From Myxocyprinus asiaticus (Eukaryota > Chordata > Actinopteri > Cypriniformes > Catostomidae): DNA of 64,000 nucleotides. This document shows, piece by piece, positions 53,601-64,000 of this stretch; the stretch's first letter is position 1, and each line of letters opens with the position of its first letter. A program made the translations under genes and the position numbers. The notes below the pieces were generated by a model. That model saw only the letters and a list, made by a program, of their open reading frames with translations. It was not told where the DNA came from and ran no database searches. The stretch is from contig NC_059372.1 in the NCBI RefSeq assembly GCF_019703515.2, forward strand, positions 10,649,492 to 10,713,491, given 5' to 3'.

Positions 53601-53830
53601 TTACCTGCGTCTCATAGCGCATTTAAACAACACAGCCGCGCCTCCGACTAAAATGTCAAACAAAACGTCAGAATATTCAAAATCCGGGAAAAGATTGACT
53701 GGTGTATGCTGTCGAATGTTCAGCAGTTCGTCTCTGGTAAAACTGACTGAAAAAAGATTACTAAACACAGGACAAACTAACAAAAACAACAGAACAATAG
53801 GAGTGCTCCGGCCATCCACGGCACCATCAT
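50622..53830 (-). mobile_element. Rex/CR1-type LINE, nearly full length, minus strand
   Basis: Coding starts at an ATG at 53819 (MDGRSTPIVLLFLL) and runs through an APE-type endonuclease and a reverse transcriptase to 51245. The 3' UTR ends in TCTGAT-type repeats (CAGAATCAGAATCAGAATCA at 50625-50646 on the plus strand), the usual short tandem tail of this clade. The UTR contains CA/CATA repeats (50760-50812). At 3.2 kb it is close to full size but carries several frame breaks. Confidence 0.85.
51245..53819 (-). pseudogene. LINE ORF: endonuclease plus reverse transcriptase, broken
   Basis: The N-terminal part (53819-53283) includes LPSIHLASLHSLPNKTDKLH and TNKDFSTSAALCFTETWLS, the start of an APE endonuclease; a frameshift follows TGKREAM. 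The frame 53260-52412 carries SVYIAPNT, LGNFNKENL, ILDHCYTTIKDAY and GLSDHCLVHL. The conserved GDFN motif of these endonucleases is GNFN here, which removes a catalytic Asp, while SDH is kept. The RT follows: TQGPDGVSPACL near 52250, then after more frame breaks (52060-51830) STGAPQGCVLSPLLFSLYTN and FADDTTVIGL (the RT catalytic Asp pair, intact), ending ...AVIESVLCTS. At least three frameshifts or indels are implied. The CR1/Rex-like clade assignment is from memory of fish LINEs. Confidence 0.85.
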
Positions 53831-53917
53831 GATGGATTCTTCCAAGCTAAATTGCAATTTACATACAGTAATATGAACTATGAATGAAAAGTACTGGCAA
53901 TGGTAAAGTGCATAATT

Positions 53918-54531
53918 TTAAAGGAATAGTTCACCTAAAAATGAAAATTCTGTCATCATTTATTCACCCTTATGCTATTCCAGATGTGTATTACTTTTTT
54001 CTGTTGAACACAAATGAAGATTTTTTGAAGCATATTTCAGCTATTTAGGTCCTTTCAATGCAAGTGAATTGTGACCAGACCTTTTGAAGCTCCGAAAAAA
54101 TCACATAAAGGTAGCATAATAGTAATCCATATGACTTCAGTGGTTTAATAAATGTCTTATGAAGCGATGCAATCGCTTTGGGTGAGAAAATTATCAATAT
54201 TTAAATCATTTTTTAATATAAATCTCCACTTTCACTTTCAGAATGTGGGCTTAAATATTGATCTGTTTCTCCCACACACCTATCATATTTCTTCTGAAGA
54301 TTTGGATTTAACCACTGGAGTCTTATGGATTACTTTTATGTTTCTTTATGTGATGCTTCAAAGTTCTGGTCACCATTCACTTGCATTGTATGGACCTACA
54401 GAACAGAAACAATCTTTTAAAAATCTTTGTTTGTGTTCAGCAGAAGAAAGAAAGTCCTACACATCTTGGATGGTATGAAGTTGAGCAAATAATGAGATCA
54501 TTTTCATTTTTGGGTGAACTATCCCTTTAAG
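53918..54531. repeat. TAGTTCACCC-type MITE, full-length copy
   Basis: The left end AGGAATAGTTCACCTAAAAA and the right end TTTTTGGGTGAACTATCCCT are inverted. Inside it has CTGAAGATTTGGATTTAACC and ATTGATCTGTTTCTCCC, as in the 32957 and 46152 copies. Confidence 0.8.
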
Positions 54532-55677
54532 TATGAGAAAATGCATATTTTTTGGTCAAAAAACAAAAAACAAACAAAAAAAAAAACAGTAAAAATATTT
54601 AAAAATCCTTAAAACAAGATGGATTACTTAAGAAGCAAAATGGCATAAGATATAAAGTCTTTGCTTTGAGAGAATTCTAACAAAATGTTATATAACGGGT
54701 TTATACATATAAAAAAAGAGAATATGGGGAAAGAAAAATACACTTAATTTAAAGGGAAAACACATTTATTTTTCATACCCCATGGGAAATAGTTTTTGTT
54801 GTTGTTGTTGTTGTTGTTGTTATTGCTTTAAACATAAAACTTACAAAATTTCATAACAAAATTACATCGAAACAAACTGAGTAATCTTTAATAAAATAAA
54901 ATGAACAAAAACTAAATATTTTAGATTTTATTCCTTTAAATTAGTTAAACAGTACACCATCCAATATATATATATATATTTATTTTTTATTTTTTTTGCT
55001 GTGCACCCCAAAATTATGCATAAATGCATAGTTTGCAAATCCACCAAAGGTAGCATGCCTTCCAGGCACCTATGACATATACAGCTATTTTCAATGCAGC
55101 TAGATTTGGGACAAAATAATGCTGATCTCACATACTATATTAAGATAGGTAGAATATAAATTGGGATGCGGCCTCAGAGTTTAATTTAAACCCTTCTCTA
55201 AAACGCCTGCCTGTATTTTTTATGTGAACCCGAAGACCTATAGCTGGTTCAGGTGTGTTTTAGTTTGAAACAAAAAAGATCTCCAGGTGCAGCGCTGAGC
55301 ATACCTGACATCAAAAATGCTGTCAATTAGTTTAAATACAGATTTCCAGGTGTTTTGTAAATTTATTACAGAACAAAGAGTGCTACTGAAGTTATTATTA
55401 GCTGTAATCCTAAAACAGAGCCTGAAAACTAAATATTCCGCATCTATGTCCACAGAAAAATACATCCACCCTGCTGAACAACAAGTGGTCAGCAAACCTT
55501 TGAATCATTCTGGTCTGGCAATGATTTATGCAGTTCCCTGGCAACGGAATCTTCTTTGTTCACTGTCTTTCATTTTCTAATCTAAAAGCTGTCGGTCAGT
55601 CTCAGCATGGCTGGTTTAATGCCAGACAAACACAAGCCCCAAGGAACTGTGCTAGTCCAAAAATGAGAGAGAGACAC

Positions 55678-55739
<62 letters not shown>

Positions 55740-56432
55740 AGAAATAGAACTGAAAAAGCTAGGTAATATATTTCAATCATAAAATATTGAAATGATTCTT
55801 TTAGCCTAAGGACTGTATTAAAATATGAAGATACCATATAGTCAGCTAGTTTTTGGTGCTTCGATGCACAGGATCAACAGAAGCTTATTTTCAGTCAACA
55901 AACTGAAACTAATTGCTAGCATCAAAGACCGCAAATGAGCAAATATCATCAAGAATGAATGCTGTATTCTGTTTATTTTGAGAAAATGTGAAAATGATGG
56001 TCCACACCAAATCTGAGATGTTCCACTCATTCCTGGCTCCTTTTGTGTTTGTTAAATATTTAAGCTAATTTGATAATGCTTCTAATAATGATCTACCAGT
56101 CAGAATGTAGTGCCCTCAGCTCACTTTGAAGCTGAATTTCTACAGCATCAAACAAAATGGCAAGCACTCCCACTTCTTCCATTGGTCGAACAAATAGCCC
56201 CGCCCCACAGTCTCACCATTGGTTGATTCAGTCAGTACATTTACATGCACATTTATAATCAAGCTACAGTGAGTTTTTGCAAGGCCAGTTGTGCCAAATT
56301 ACACAGAGCAGGTTTAAATGTTTGTAAAATGCAATATTTATAAAATTTTCACATATGATGCCTGACATTCTGTGTAGCTCTTACTATATAATCAGAATGT
56401 TTGTTTGCCAATCCATCCTTTCTAACACAATC
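54532..56432. other. Intergenic sequence with a GA microsatellite
   Basis: A GTT-repeat lies at 54797-54820 and a TA-run at 54964-54979. 55180-55620 has balanced, repeat-free sequence whose open frames show no motif. No gene was recognised. Confidence 0.4.
55684..55734. repeat. (GA)n microsatellite
   Basis: About 25 uninterrupted GA units, flanked by imperfect GACACAGAGACA. Open frames across it (Arg-Glu or Ser-Leu runs) are artefacts. Confidence 0.95.
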
Positions 56433-56981
56433 TAAGGCCACATCAACACAAAAACATTTAGCTTGAAAACACATCTTTCTCTCTACGTTTTGGCCTTCCG
56501 TCCACATCAAGATGGCATTTTTGACAGCAAAAACAGAGCTTTTCGAAAATGCTCTCCCAAGTGGTTAAATTTGAAAACGGCGTCTTCGGGTTGTGGTGTG
56601 GACGCAGTCATGTGATCCATTCAACCCAAAACAATCAAGATGGCAGCCCACATTGTAGCAGCATTATTGTGCCTGTTATTCACTTTGAGGGCATTATTAA
56701 AAATAAATATTACTTTGTTCAACCATCACAATGCTTCATAGGCGACACAACATTTACTTAGAATTGTTGTCCGGCGACGAAACACGCGGACAATAATGTT
56801 TCAGCCCGTACATGGAACAGCAATTTTTCGCATGTGCAGTAAGGGGATTTAAGCATTTTCATATGTTTTAGTGTCGACGAGCAACTTTTGGAAAACACTT
56901 GAAAACGGCAGTGTGGACAGAGAGCATTTCGAAAACGAAAAGCCCTTTTTAAATGTATCTGGACTAATGTGGACGAAGCCA
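56433..56981. repeat. Inverted-repeat element (GGCCACATCAACAC family)
   Basis: The left side (GGCCACATCAACACAAAAAC, then GTCCACATCAAGATGGC, TTGAAAACGGCGTC and GTGTGGACGCAGTC) and the right side (TTGAAAACGGCAGTGTGGAC, TTTCGAAAACG and CTAATGTGGACGAAGCC) are imperfect inverted repeats. It resembles fish hAT-type MITEs. No coding. Confidence 0.55.
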
Positions 56982-57900
56982 TTGTTTGTCATTGCCAGTA
57001 CAGTACACCAGACACCTCCTAGTAAACGGAGACAGTTATTCATGTGAGGGGCTCTTCAATCTTAGAGATGTCTGCTCTTGTGTCAAGCTAAGAGATAGGA
57101 TGAGATTTTCTCAGTTGCTGAATCAATGAACTTAACTATGCACAAAAGCCAGAATCTCACAGCTAAACACTGCTTTATGCTCCTCTTGCTCGGGTTTCTA
57201 GACAGTGTGTGATTTTCCATTCTGTCTGTGTGTTGATCGATCTATTCTTTTACCTTTAGTCTTTTCATTCTAGTCTGATGAAGCCAGACTTTTTAGTACT
57301 GGCATAAAATCCAGTCCTCTTTGGGGCTTACAGTATTCTGACCAGGAAGCATCCACATATAGCTCATTTATAGTTACTGGGCAAAAATAATTTTTTTAGT
57401 TCGCCTACGAATTATGAAGAAATACACTGATGCTTTTGTTCTGCCAAGGTACTAGTTTGGTGATATTTTTCCTGTTAGCACACATTCCTGAAATTCTTGA
57501 CCTAGGAGAACTCGTCAAAGAACATTTAGAATTGGCTAAAACTAATCTTGTTTGTGGTTTGGACATTATTTATTTTCGTCACTGAACTCATTTTAAATCG
57601 ATGCCTCAAGTAGCATAAATGCAGGCTTAGTTCATTCAGAAGAAGGACGTTTGGATTCTTCCATTGTATATATTGTATTAGGCTTTAGATAGGATGGGTC
57701 TCTCTGATTGACATGTAAAGCGACCAAACACAGGTACATCTTAAAATCAATGATACCACAACAACAGACTCAAATGATGTTGCTGAAGTGTTGTTTGATA
57801 TTAATAAAACAACCATAACAAGTAAACAAGAAAACCACAAACTGCTCTTGGCTGTATAACTTTAGTAGTTTTAAAATTACTAATGCATTTTGTCTAATGC
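56982..57900. other. Intergenic sequence, no gene recognised
   Basis: No motif-bearing frame. It borders the 5'-truncated Tc1-like relic. Confidence 0.35.
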
Positions 57901-58664
57901 ATGAATATGTCACAACCCACAGTGCATTGCACCCTGACGTGTATGGGACTGCATAGAGTGCCCATGATGTCCCCTGTACACCGTCGAAAGCACCTACAAT
58001 GGGCACACGAGCATCAGAACTGGACCTTGGAGCAGTGGAAGAAGGTCGTCTGGTTTGATGAGTTTTCTTTTACATCACGTGGACGGCTGTGTACGTGTGC
58101 ACCGTTTACCTGGGGAAGTGATGGCACCAGGATGCACTGTGGGAAAACGGCAAGCCAGTGGAGGGAGTGTGATGCTCTGGGCAATGTTCTGCTGGGAAAT
58201 CCTGGGTCCGGCCATTCATGTGGACGTCAATTTGACATGTGCCACCTACCTAAACATCGTTGCAGACCAGATACACCCCTTCATGGCAATGGTATTCCCT
58301 GATGGCAGTGGCCTCTTTCAGCAGGATAATGCACCCTGCTACACTGAACAGATTGTTCGGGAATTGTTTGAGGAACATGAAGAAGAGTTCAAGGTGTTGC
58401 CCAGGCCTCCAATTCCCCCAGATCTCAATCTGATTGAGCATCTGTGGGATGTGCTGGACCAAAAAGTCTGATCCACGGTGCCTCCACCTCACAACTTACA
58501 GGACTTGAAGGATCTGATGCTAATGTCTTGGTGCCAGATACAACAGGACACTTTCAGGGGTCTTGTAGAGTCCATCCCTTGGTGGGCCGGTGCTGTTTTG
58601 GCAGCATGCGGAGGACCAACAGCATATCAGACAGGTGGTCATAATGTTTTGGCTCATCGGTGTA
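57901..58664 (+). pseudogene. Tc1-like transposase relic, 5'-truncated, different family from 10.2 kb copy
   Basis: Starts at about PTVHCTLTCMGLHRV. It then reads QWAHEHQNWTLEQWKKVVWF with the first Asp in WFDEFSF. After a frameshift near 58060 it continues as VDGCVRVHRLPGE, GGSVMLWAMFCWEILGPA and VFPDGSGLFQQDNAPC (second Asp kept), then PPDLNLIEHLWDVLDQKV (Glu kept). A TGA at 58469-58471 replaces an expected Arg; the reading resumes as STVPPPHNLQDLKDLMLMSW to PWWAGAVLAACGGPTAYQ. The right inverted terminus GGTGGTCATAATGTTTTGGC then CATCGGTG ends at TA (58663-58664). The left terminus and DNA-binding domain are missing. Confidence 0.85.
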
Positions 58665-59111
58665 AGTTATTACTGACTGTTTATTTGTCTTAAATAATTA
58701 TTTGAGAACTTGAAACTTGTTTACTTCAATTGGATAGTATTTAGTTATGGTATCAAAACTGCTGTTGAAAATCATTAAATTGTTTTCAAATGTAAGCAAA
58801 ATTACATTATAGCTGAAATATGCCCAAATTAAACATAATGGTATCAAACTGAATCAAAATTGGAATAAAATAAAAAAAAATATCTGTATTGATACCGATC
58901 TTTATTCTCATAAACTACATTAATTCTTGAATTTGCTATTTTGGTCTCTAGTTTTGTGTTAAAGTGATGTCCAATCAACCATGAACCAAACTATTAAATT
59001 AAGATTGGGTAGTTAAGAGTGCAGCAGTGTCGCTGAAAAGCTTGTATTTTCCCTCTGAAGCAGGAAGCATTATTTTACTCTATAATTAACTTCAACCCTG
59101 CAGACAAGAGC

Positions 59112-59114
<3 letters not shown>

Positions 59115-59166
<52 letters not shown>
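59115..59166. repeat. (GA)n microsatellite
   Basis: About 26 GA units, ending in GTGTGTGT. Confidence 0.95.
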
Positions 59167-59168
<2 letters not shown>

Positions 59169-59929
59169 TGTGTACAAACTTGCTGTGTCCGTATTACTTG
59201 CAGCCAAATTGAAATGTAAATGTAGTCTCTGTTTGATCCTGCTCAAGCAGATCCTGCCGACACATTTTCCAAACAGTGCCAGACAGAGAGATGTGGGCTG
59301 AGACTGTTTTCCTCTGTGTACATCTGAGCATTATATGCATGGATAGATGCACCTCGCAGTCATGCTTAAAATGAGATTTACTCAAATTATGAATGTAAAG
59401 AGTGTTCCAAAGGGCAGAATAAATTTATAGCAATTATATGAATTTCCAGATCACAGGAAATCCAAACCATTGTGCACATTATTTTCTCGTATTAACTGAT
59501 CTAGCCATTAGAGTCTGTTTTAAGTAATATAAACCTCAATTAAGGTGGTGAATGAACAGGAAACACTTTGGAACATAGTTAGTATGCCATGTAATTGGGA
59601 ATTATTTTCCCCTCACAACCCCACTTTTCTTAAGCATATATTTACCTTGCAGTGACACAGGTAGATTACAGAGGATTTGCTTCAATATTACACAGTGTAA
59701 AGTGAGATTGTACTCTTAGTGTGGATTATAAGAAGGCCCATGTGGAATCTAGGTACCTTTTCCACATCTTCTAATCTGATTATAAGAGAAATTTGCAGAA
59801 TTCTATGGACTGGACTGAAAAATTGTCAAATGTGTAAAACTTACTAAACTTTTATTGTAACTTACGGTAGTTTTAGGGATTTGAACAAACCCCTTATCCA
59901 AGGTATAAACTTCAGCACATAAGAACACC

Positions 59930-60060
59930 CCTGCAAAAACTTAGATACACCCTAGCAACTAACCAGAACACCCTAGCAACCACATAGCAATGCACTAAAA
60001 ACCACTCCAGAAACCTTAGCAAATAAATAACAACAGCCTGAAAACCACCCACAACAACTT
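59930..60060. repeat. GTTGCTAGG-type dispersed repeat, copy 3
   Basis: Reads ACACCCTAGCAACTAACCAG, AACACCCTAGCAACCACATA and GCAATGCACTAAAAACC, the same motif set as 40668-40732. Confidence 0.55.
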
Positions 60061-60759
60061 TCCATCATAATGGCGAGTTTTGCACACTTAAGAACCAAGT
60101 TTAAATACCCATTGTTATCTTAGATATGCCACAGTCGTCTAAAGAGATTCATCTGACCCCATTCCATGTTCCTTCGACAGCCACTGAATGGAGTTTATTT
60201 CTGGTGGCCATATGAATGAGTGTAACTCACTGCTGCAGGCGTGGGTCTTGATTCAGAGCGTACAGTCTGTGGCCTCATTCTCATTCTGCTAAGCCATTTG
60301 GTACGGATATGTTGGTCCATGGAAATCTAAAGAATCTTGTGAATAAGGAAGTAACAGGTTTGGGGTCTATTCCTGAGTGATAGTGAGTGATAATGGAAAC
60401 CATTTGTTTGACACGGTGTAGTTTTTTTAACATCAACACATTTCATTGACAACGGTAGGTCGAAGGTTTTGCTAAAGGAGCTCTAACATATCTGGAGAGA
60501 GCAATCCGTTAGCATCCCCATTCATCTCTATAGCAGTGCTCAGCTGGCGCAGGGATCCCCAGAAGTATGTGAAAAAGAGGCTGCCAACTTTGCTCACGGG
60601 TGCTCAGTTCAGGTGTCACAGACTGGGTGTCCGGTATATGATCACTCCTCAATGGGAACAGATATGGGAAAATATAAGCCCATTTCACGATTTTAAGAGC
60701 CTTTTAAAAACATCTGTCACCAGAAAAATATATTATTATATTATATAGTACTATAATAT

Positions 60760-62990
60760 TAGGGCTGGGTATCGCCTCATGATAAGATATGTATTGCAAT
60801 ACACGTCACAATTTGATATATTGCAATACATCACTGTAGGAACAGTATGTGTGTTAGGAATTAATTTAAACTGTCCTTATTCTACGTCATTATTATGTAA
60901 GGAAATGTATCATGGAATCAGTCACATTAGACAACCATTATAAGAAAGACAAAAGACAAATATTTAGATTATTTGTCTGAATAAAATTCTCCACCATTAA
61001 AATCGTAATACAAAGTCTCGTTGTATCCGTTCACAATTTCTATTGTAAGGAATTAGCTTTAATAAGGGAATTATGATTAATTCACTTATTGGAGTAATAT
61101 TATTCTCATGGCTTATTGAAAATAACATCACACATATTTTAGGTATTGCTTTGAGGCAAGATCTTTTAAAATCAAGTGACAAGATTAGTTATCAAAATAT
61201 ACCACAGTCAAGTTATCTTTGAAGACAAACAGACTTTATTGATATTCTAAACATAAAAACTAATCGAACACATTACAAACATGAAACAGGTTGGTGAGTA
61301 AAGTGACAGAATGTGGAAGAAATTATCAATACAGAGAAAATGAACTTCATGAAGTCTGTAGACAATGCCTTAAGAACCATTTATCCTTCTTTGAGTCTAA
61401 ATCGATTTGCAATCGGATTACCCAAAGTATTTAAATAATACACCAGCACTTTCAGCAAAAGTCTGATGAGGCGGGTTTTGAAGCGAGGCGTGTGTGTGAC
61501 CCGTAGAGTAGAGAGTGAGAGGCTTCCTCGGGACTTCGGGTCCTGAGTTTCCTTGGACTCTACATGGCACGGAGGCTGCAAGCCATGAGGGCAAGAGCGT
61601 GGAGGATGAGGAGTTGCAGAGGAAGTGAAGAGCAAGAGAGCCGAAGAAGAGAGGAGACCACCACCGACTTCTTCCTTGGTAGGAAACTTTTGAGCTGAAA
61701 TTGGCCGCACCCCAAAGGTGTCCTGAGCCAATCAGAAAAGGCTTTTCAGAGTCACATGGTCAACTGGACTGTCTTTTTCAAAGTTGATTTACAATCCTTT
61801 GTGTGGAGGATTCTTACAAATTTCCTGCTCAAAATAGTGCATGTTTAATCATGAACTTTTATATCTTGGATACAACTGACTATTTCAAAAATTAATTAAC
61901 ATAAACATTCCTGAAATACAGAAAGGATTTCAATGATAGTGTTTTATCCTGAATAGTTAACATTCTTAGTAATGATGACATGAATAACACAAGATTAAAG
62001 ATTATAATCATTGATTTGTCATTTATAAGTGATTACAAATCACTACACATATTTTAAAAGGTACATCAGGCTATAATCATTAATTTGTCAGTTACAAAAG
62101 TAATCACAGGTCAAAGTAATTTTCAGAATTATCTAGCAAGGCTAGGTATTGTGTACATTTTGGGTCCAAATGCATTCTGTACATTTTAGGGGGTTTAATA
62201 ACAAGTACTGGTACTTTGTGAAATGTTCATGGATTCCTTTTAGCTGCTGTTTGCAGAATAATGATCACGATGTCTCGTGATTGATGAGTCTAGTTTAAGT
62301 GTAGCAAATTGGTTTATATCGAAGGACAAAAACAGAGTGTTTTAAGCCTTTCCCGGGGTTTCCAGGGAATGTGTTCTCTGTCTTTTATTGCCTGTAACCT
62401 CTGCCCTTAGGGTCTTTTTGCAGAGATGGTCTTGATGGCAGTGTCAGGCGATAACCAATGTGGGGGTATTTTCTCAGAAGCATGAATTTCTCAAGTCATG
62501 TGCTATCTGGACAAGTCCCTTTTGTTAGTTTTATTGGCCAGATGTGAGCTTCAGCTAGACTTCTTGGCACCTAGTCAAGCAGAATATTTTAATTTATGAC
62601 GTTGAGGAATTCCAGGATTAAAAGTTTGGGTTTTCTAGATTCAAGTCATATTGCAGCAATTGTTTGCTCTTCTGCCCCTAATATCCTACATCACGTTATC
62701 ATAATTTGATTCAATTGTGAATCAATTCCAATTTCAATTCCAATTCATTTGGGTATATTTCAGTTATATACTGATATCTGATGAAGAGCATGTAGCTCGA
62801 AACATCATGATTTTGTCTCATGGTGAACTCATTAAATTGATTTGTATGTAACAATGTGCCAACTTTGTTGTGCGTTTACATGATATGAATACACAAATAG
62901 CTGAATATAATCGGATCTTAAGTATTGATACAATATCATGAGAAAAAGTATCGCAATATATCAATGTTCGATTGTATTGACACAGCCCTA
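60760..62990. mobile_element. hAT-type MITE with 8 bp target duplication, split by a solo LTR
   Basis: Ends TAGGGCTGGG and CAGCCCTA are inverted. TATAATAT at 60752-60759 and at 62991-62998 is an exact 8 bp duplication. Subterminal text is also inverted (CGCCTCATGATAAGATATG against AATATCATGAGAAAAAGTATCG). Without the 1,856-base LTR the MITE is about 375 bases. Related fragments are at 20094-20420 and 58800-58905. Confidence 0.85.
60835..62690 (-). mobile_element. Probable solo LTR of an endogenous retrovirus-like element
   Basis: Bounded by TGTAGGA at 60835 and TCCTACA ending at 62690 (perfect 7-base inverted ends, TG...CA). TCAC precedes and follows it (60831-60834, 62691-62694), a 4 bp target duplication (ATCAC if 5). 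On the minus strand AATAAA (61240-61235) is followed by GTCTGTTTGTCTTC, a layout like an LTR R/U5 boundary. A TATTTAAATAC motif about 190 bases upstream could be a TATA box. No viral gene is present. The 1.86 kb length is long for an LTR, so this is a probable rather than certain call. It lies wholly inside the hAT-type MITE. Confidence 0.55.
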
Positions 62991-63180
62991 TATAATATAA
63001 TGAAATCATTTATACTGAATTGTTTCTGGGGAAAAAAAATATTTCGTCAGAAAACACAGCTACTTTTGAATGGCTGTCAATGGGGGGACATGCTTTTTGC
63101 CAATCAAGTCTCATATAATGAACATTACTATAACAACATTTTATAAATAAACTGATTTTAAGTGCTGCTTTCTAAGTTTT

Positions 63181-63785
63181 CTGCAGTTTCCTAGTGAAAT
63201 TAACACTAGAGGCACTACAGTTTTATTCACTGTCACACAAATCACAAGGACAACTTTATAAACACATATTTTTCACATTATTACTCACACACTGCTATGT
63301 TGTGATATCAAAACACTTTTACTCTAACGCATTATATGAAAAACAATAAATTTTAACACATATTACAGACACACCTACATTTACACACTTTTTCCAGTAT
63401 GATTAGCTTGTGCGGTAGTTTACCTGACTTTGACTTGGAAGACCACAGTGCTAGACTAGCCAAGGATACTTGAAACCAAAGTAAAATATAAGTGTCATAG
63501 AAGCGACACGGACATTTTTTTTCAGAAAAAATGAGCTTTTCATGTACAGTTTGCTTTTAAACCACTATTGATTAGGTTTAGGCATTTGTTAAGGGTAAGG
63601 ATGTCTGTTTTGTTCACCTCTCATTTATCTTTTAGGATACTATTGGTTAAGTTGATGTTAAAGTTTTAGGTAAGGGAGTTACTTTTTACTCATTAAAACA
63701 TCCATCTAAAATTCACCCTACAAAGTTAAAAAAATTTAACTTGTTTTTGGTGCCCCCTGCTGGAAATTTCACTAGGAAACTGCAG
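63181..63785. mobile_element. Non-autonomous element with 21 bp perfect inverted ends
   Basis: The left end CTGCAGTTTCCTAGTGAAAT (plus T) is exactly inverted at 63765-63785, followed inward by AACACTAGAGGCACTA and, inverted, CCAGCAGGGGGCACC. About 605 bases, no reading frame of note. No clear target duplication was seen. Confidence 0.65.
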
Positions 63786-64000
63786 CCAAACGTGTAATAC
63801 AGCACATCATTTTGGTTTGCAAAAATGTAGCCATGGTCACGTAAATTTCATGAGATCAGGCTGGTTTTTGCCATCAGGGTGCAGTTCCAGCATTTTCCTG
63901 GTAACCGGGACCTGCAAACCAGCTAAAGGTGTGGTCAAATTTACCTTTGCACTGTAAAATACAGTAATTTCAATGGGAATCCATGCAATATCACATTTTT
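63786..64000. other. Window end, no feature
   Basis: Short AT-rich text with no recognised element or frame. Confidence 0.4.

Larger units (their letters stand above)
58665..60759. other. Intergenic sequence with GA microsatellite and short repeats
   Basis: 58800-58905 resembles the TAGGGCTG-type MITE interior. 59200-59890 and 60070-60740 show no recognised feature; frames there lack motifs. Confidence 0.35.

Noticed and set aside
55528..55837. Charged or Ser/Leu-repeat small proteins
   Set aside because: Translations of the GA microsatellite on either strand; no start context or conservation.

Overview
This window is vertebrate nuclear DNA, most likely from a cyprinid-like teleost fish. 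The evidence is two trypsin-type serine protease genes split by GT/AG introns, sitting in AT-rich sequence crowded with mobile elements. The elements include Tc1/mariner, IS630-type, hAT-like and TTAA-site (piggyBac-like) DNA elements, a tRNA-derived SINE, L2-like and Rex/CR1-like LINEs, Ty3/gypsy, a short LTR element and a solo retroviral-type LTR. The very abundant inverted-repeat element that begins with TAGTTCACCCAAAAATGAAA is typical of cyprinid genomes (established knowledge). Nothing bacterial or phage-like was seen: no operons, ribosome binding sites or CRISPR.

Protein-coding content is low. Left end (1-5.0 kb): a trypsin-like gene on the minus strand with exons 1-4 visible. The exon carrying the catalytic serine is not in the window and is expected beyond base 1. 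Centre (21.1-29.5 kb): a complete five-exon trypsin-like gene on the plus strand (263 aa) with an intact His/Asp/Ser triad and trypsin-type specificity pocket. The two genes are transcribed away from each other across a 16 kb spacer and share intron phases 1-2-0-0, so they look like tandem-cluster paralogues. Both lack an acidic enteropeptidase-type activation peptide, so they are secreted trypsin-like proteases rather than classical pancreatic trypsinogens. No other intact host gene was recognised. A possible decayed zinc-finger exon lies near 32.0-32.45 kb.

Layout: 2.5-3.9 kb, a duplicated repeat, one copy of which is split by a 640 bp inverted-repeat element; 6.5-9.85 kb, an IS630-type transposon nested inside a TA-flanked element; 10.2-11.37 kb, a Tc1-like element; 11.5-15.8 kb, a broken minus-strand Ty3/gypsy copy with a DNA element inside it; 16.6-17.5 kb, an L2-like LINE tail; 18.4-19.5 kb, a long-TIR element split by a SINE; 21.8-22.8 kb, a TTAA element in trypsin intron 1; 24.7-25.75 and 30.2-31.5 kb, two related elements in inverted orientation bracketing trypsin exons 3-5; 27.1-28.15 kb, a 79 bp minisatellite in intron 3; 33.0-39.0 kb, SINE and MITE copies; 39.4-40.7 kb, another TTAA element; 41.0-43.2 kb, a complete short LTR element with a 5 bp target duplication; 43.2-46.8 kb, a MITE cluster; 49.2-50.4 kb, a hAT-type element with an 8 bp duplication; 50.6-53.8 kb, a nearly full-length Rex/CR1-like LINE; 57.9-58.66 kb, a Tc1-like relic; 60.76-62.99 kb, a hAT-type element containing a solo LTR; 63.2-63.8 kb, a final short inverted-repeat element.

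I found no new enzymatic system. The window is most informative as a record of nested insertions that can be dated relative to each other. Also notable are the structural setting of the trypsin gene, and a short non-autonomous LTR element whose interior is a Pro/Ser/Thr-rich, repeat-built reading frame. All boundaries were read by eye and may be off by a few bases.
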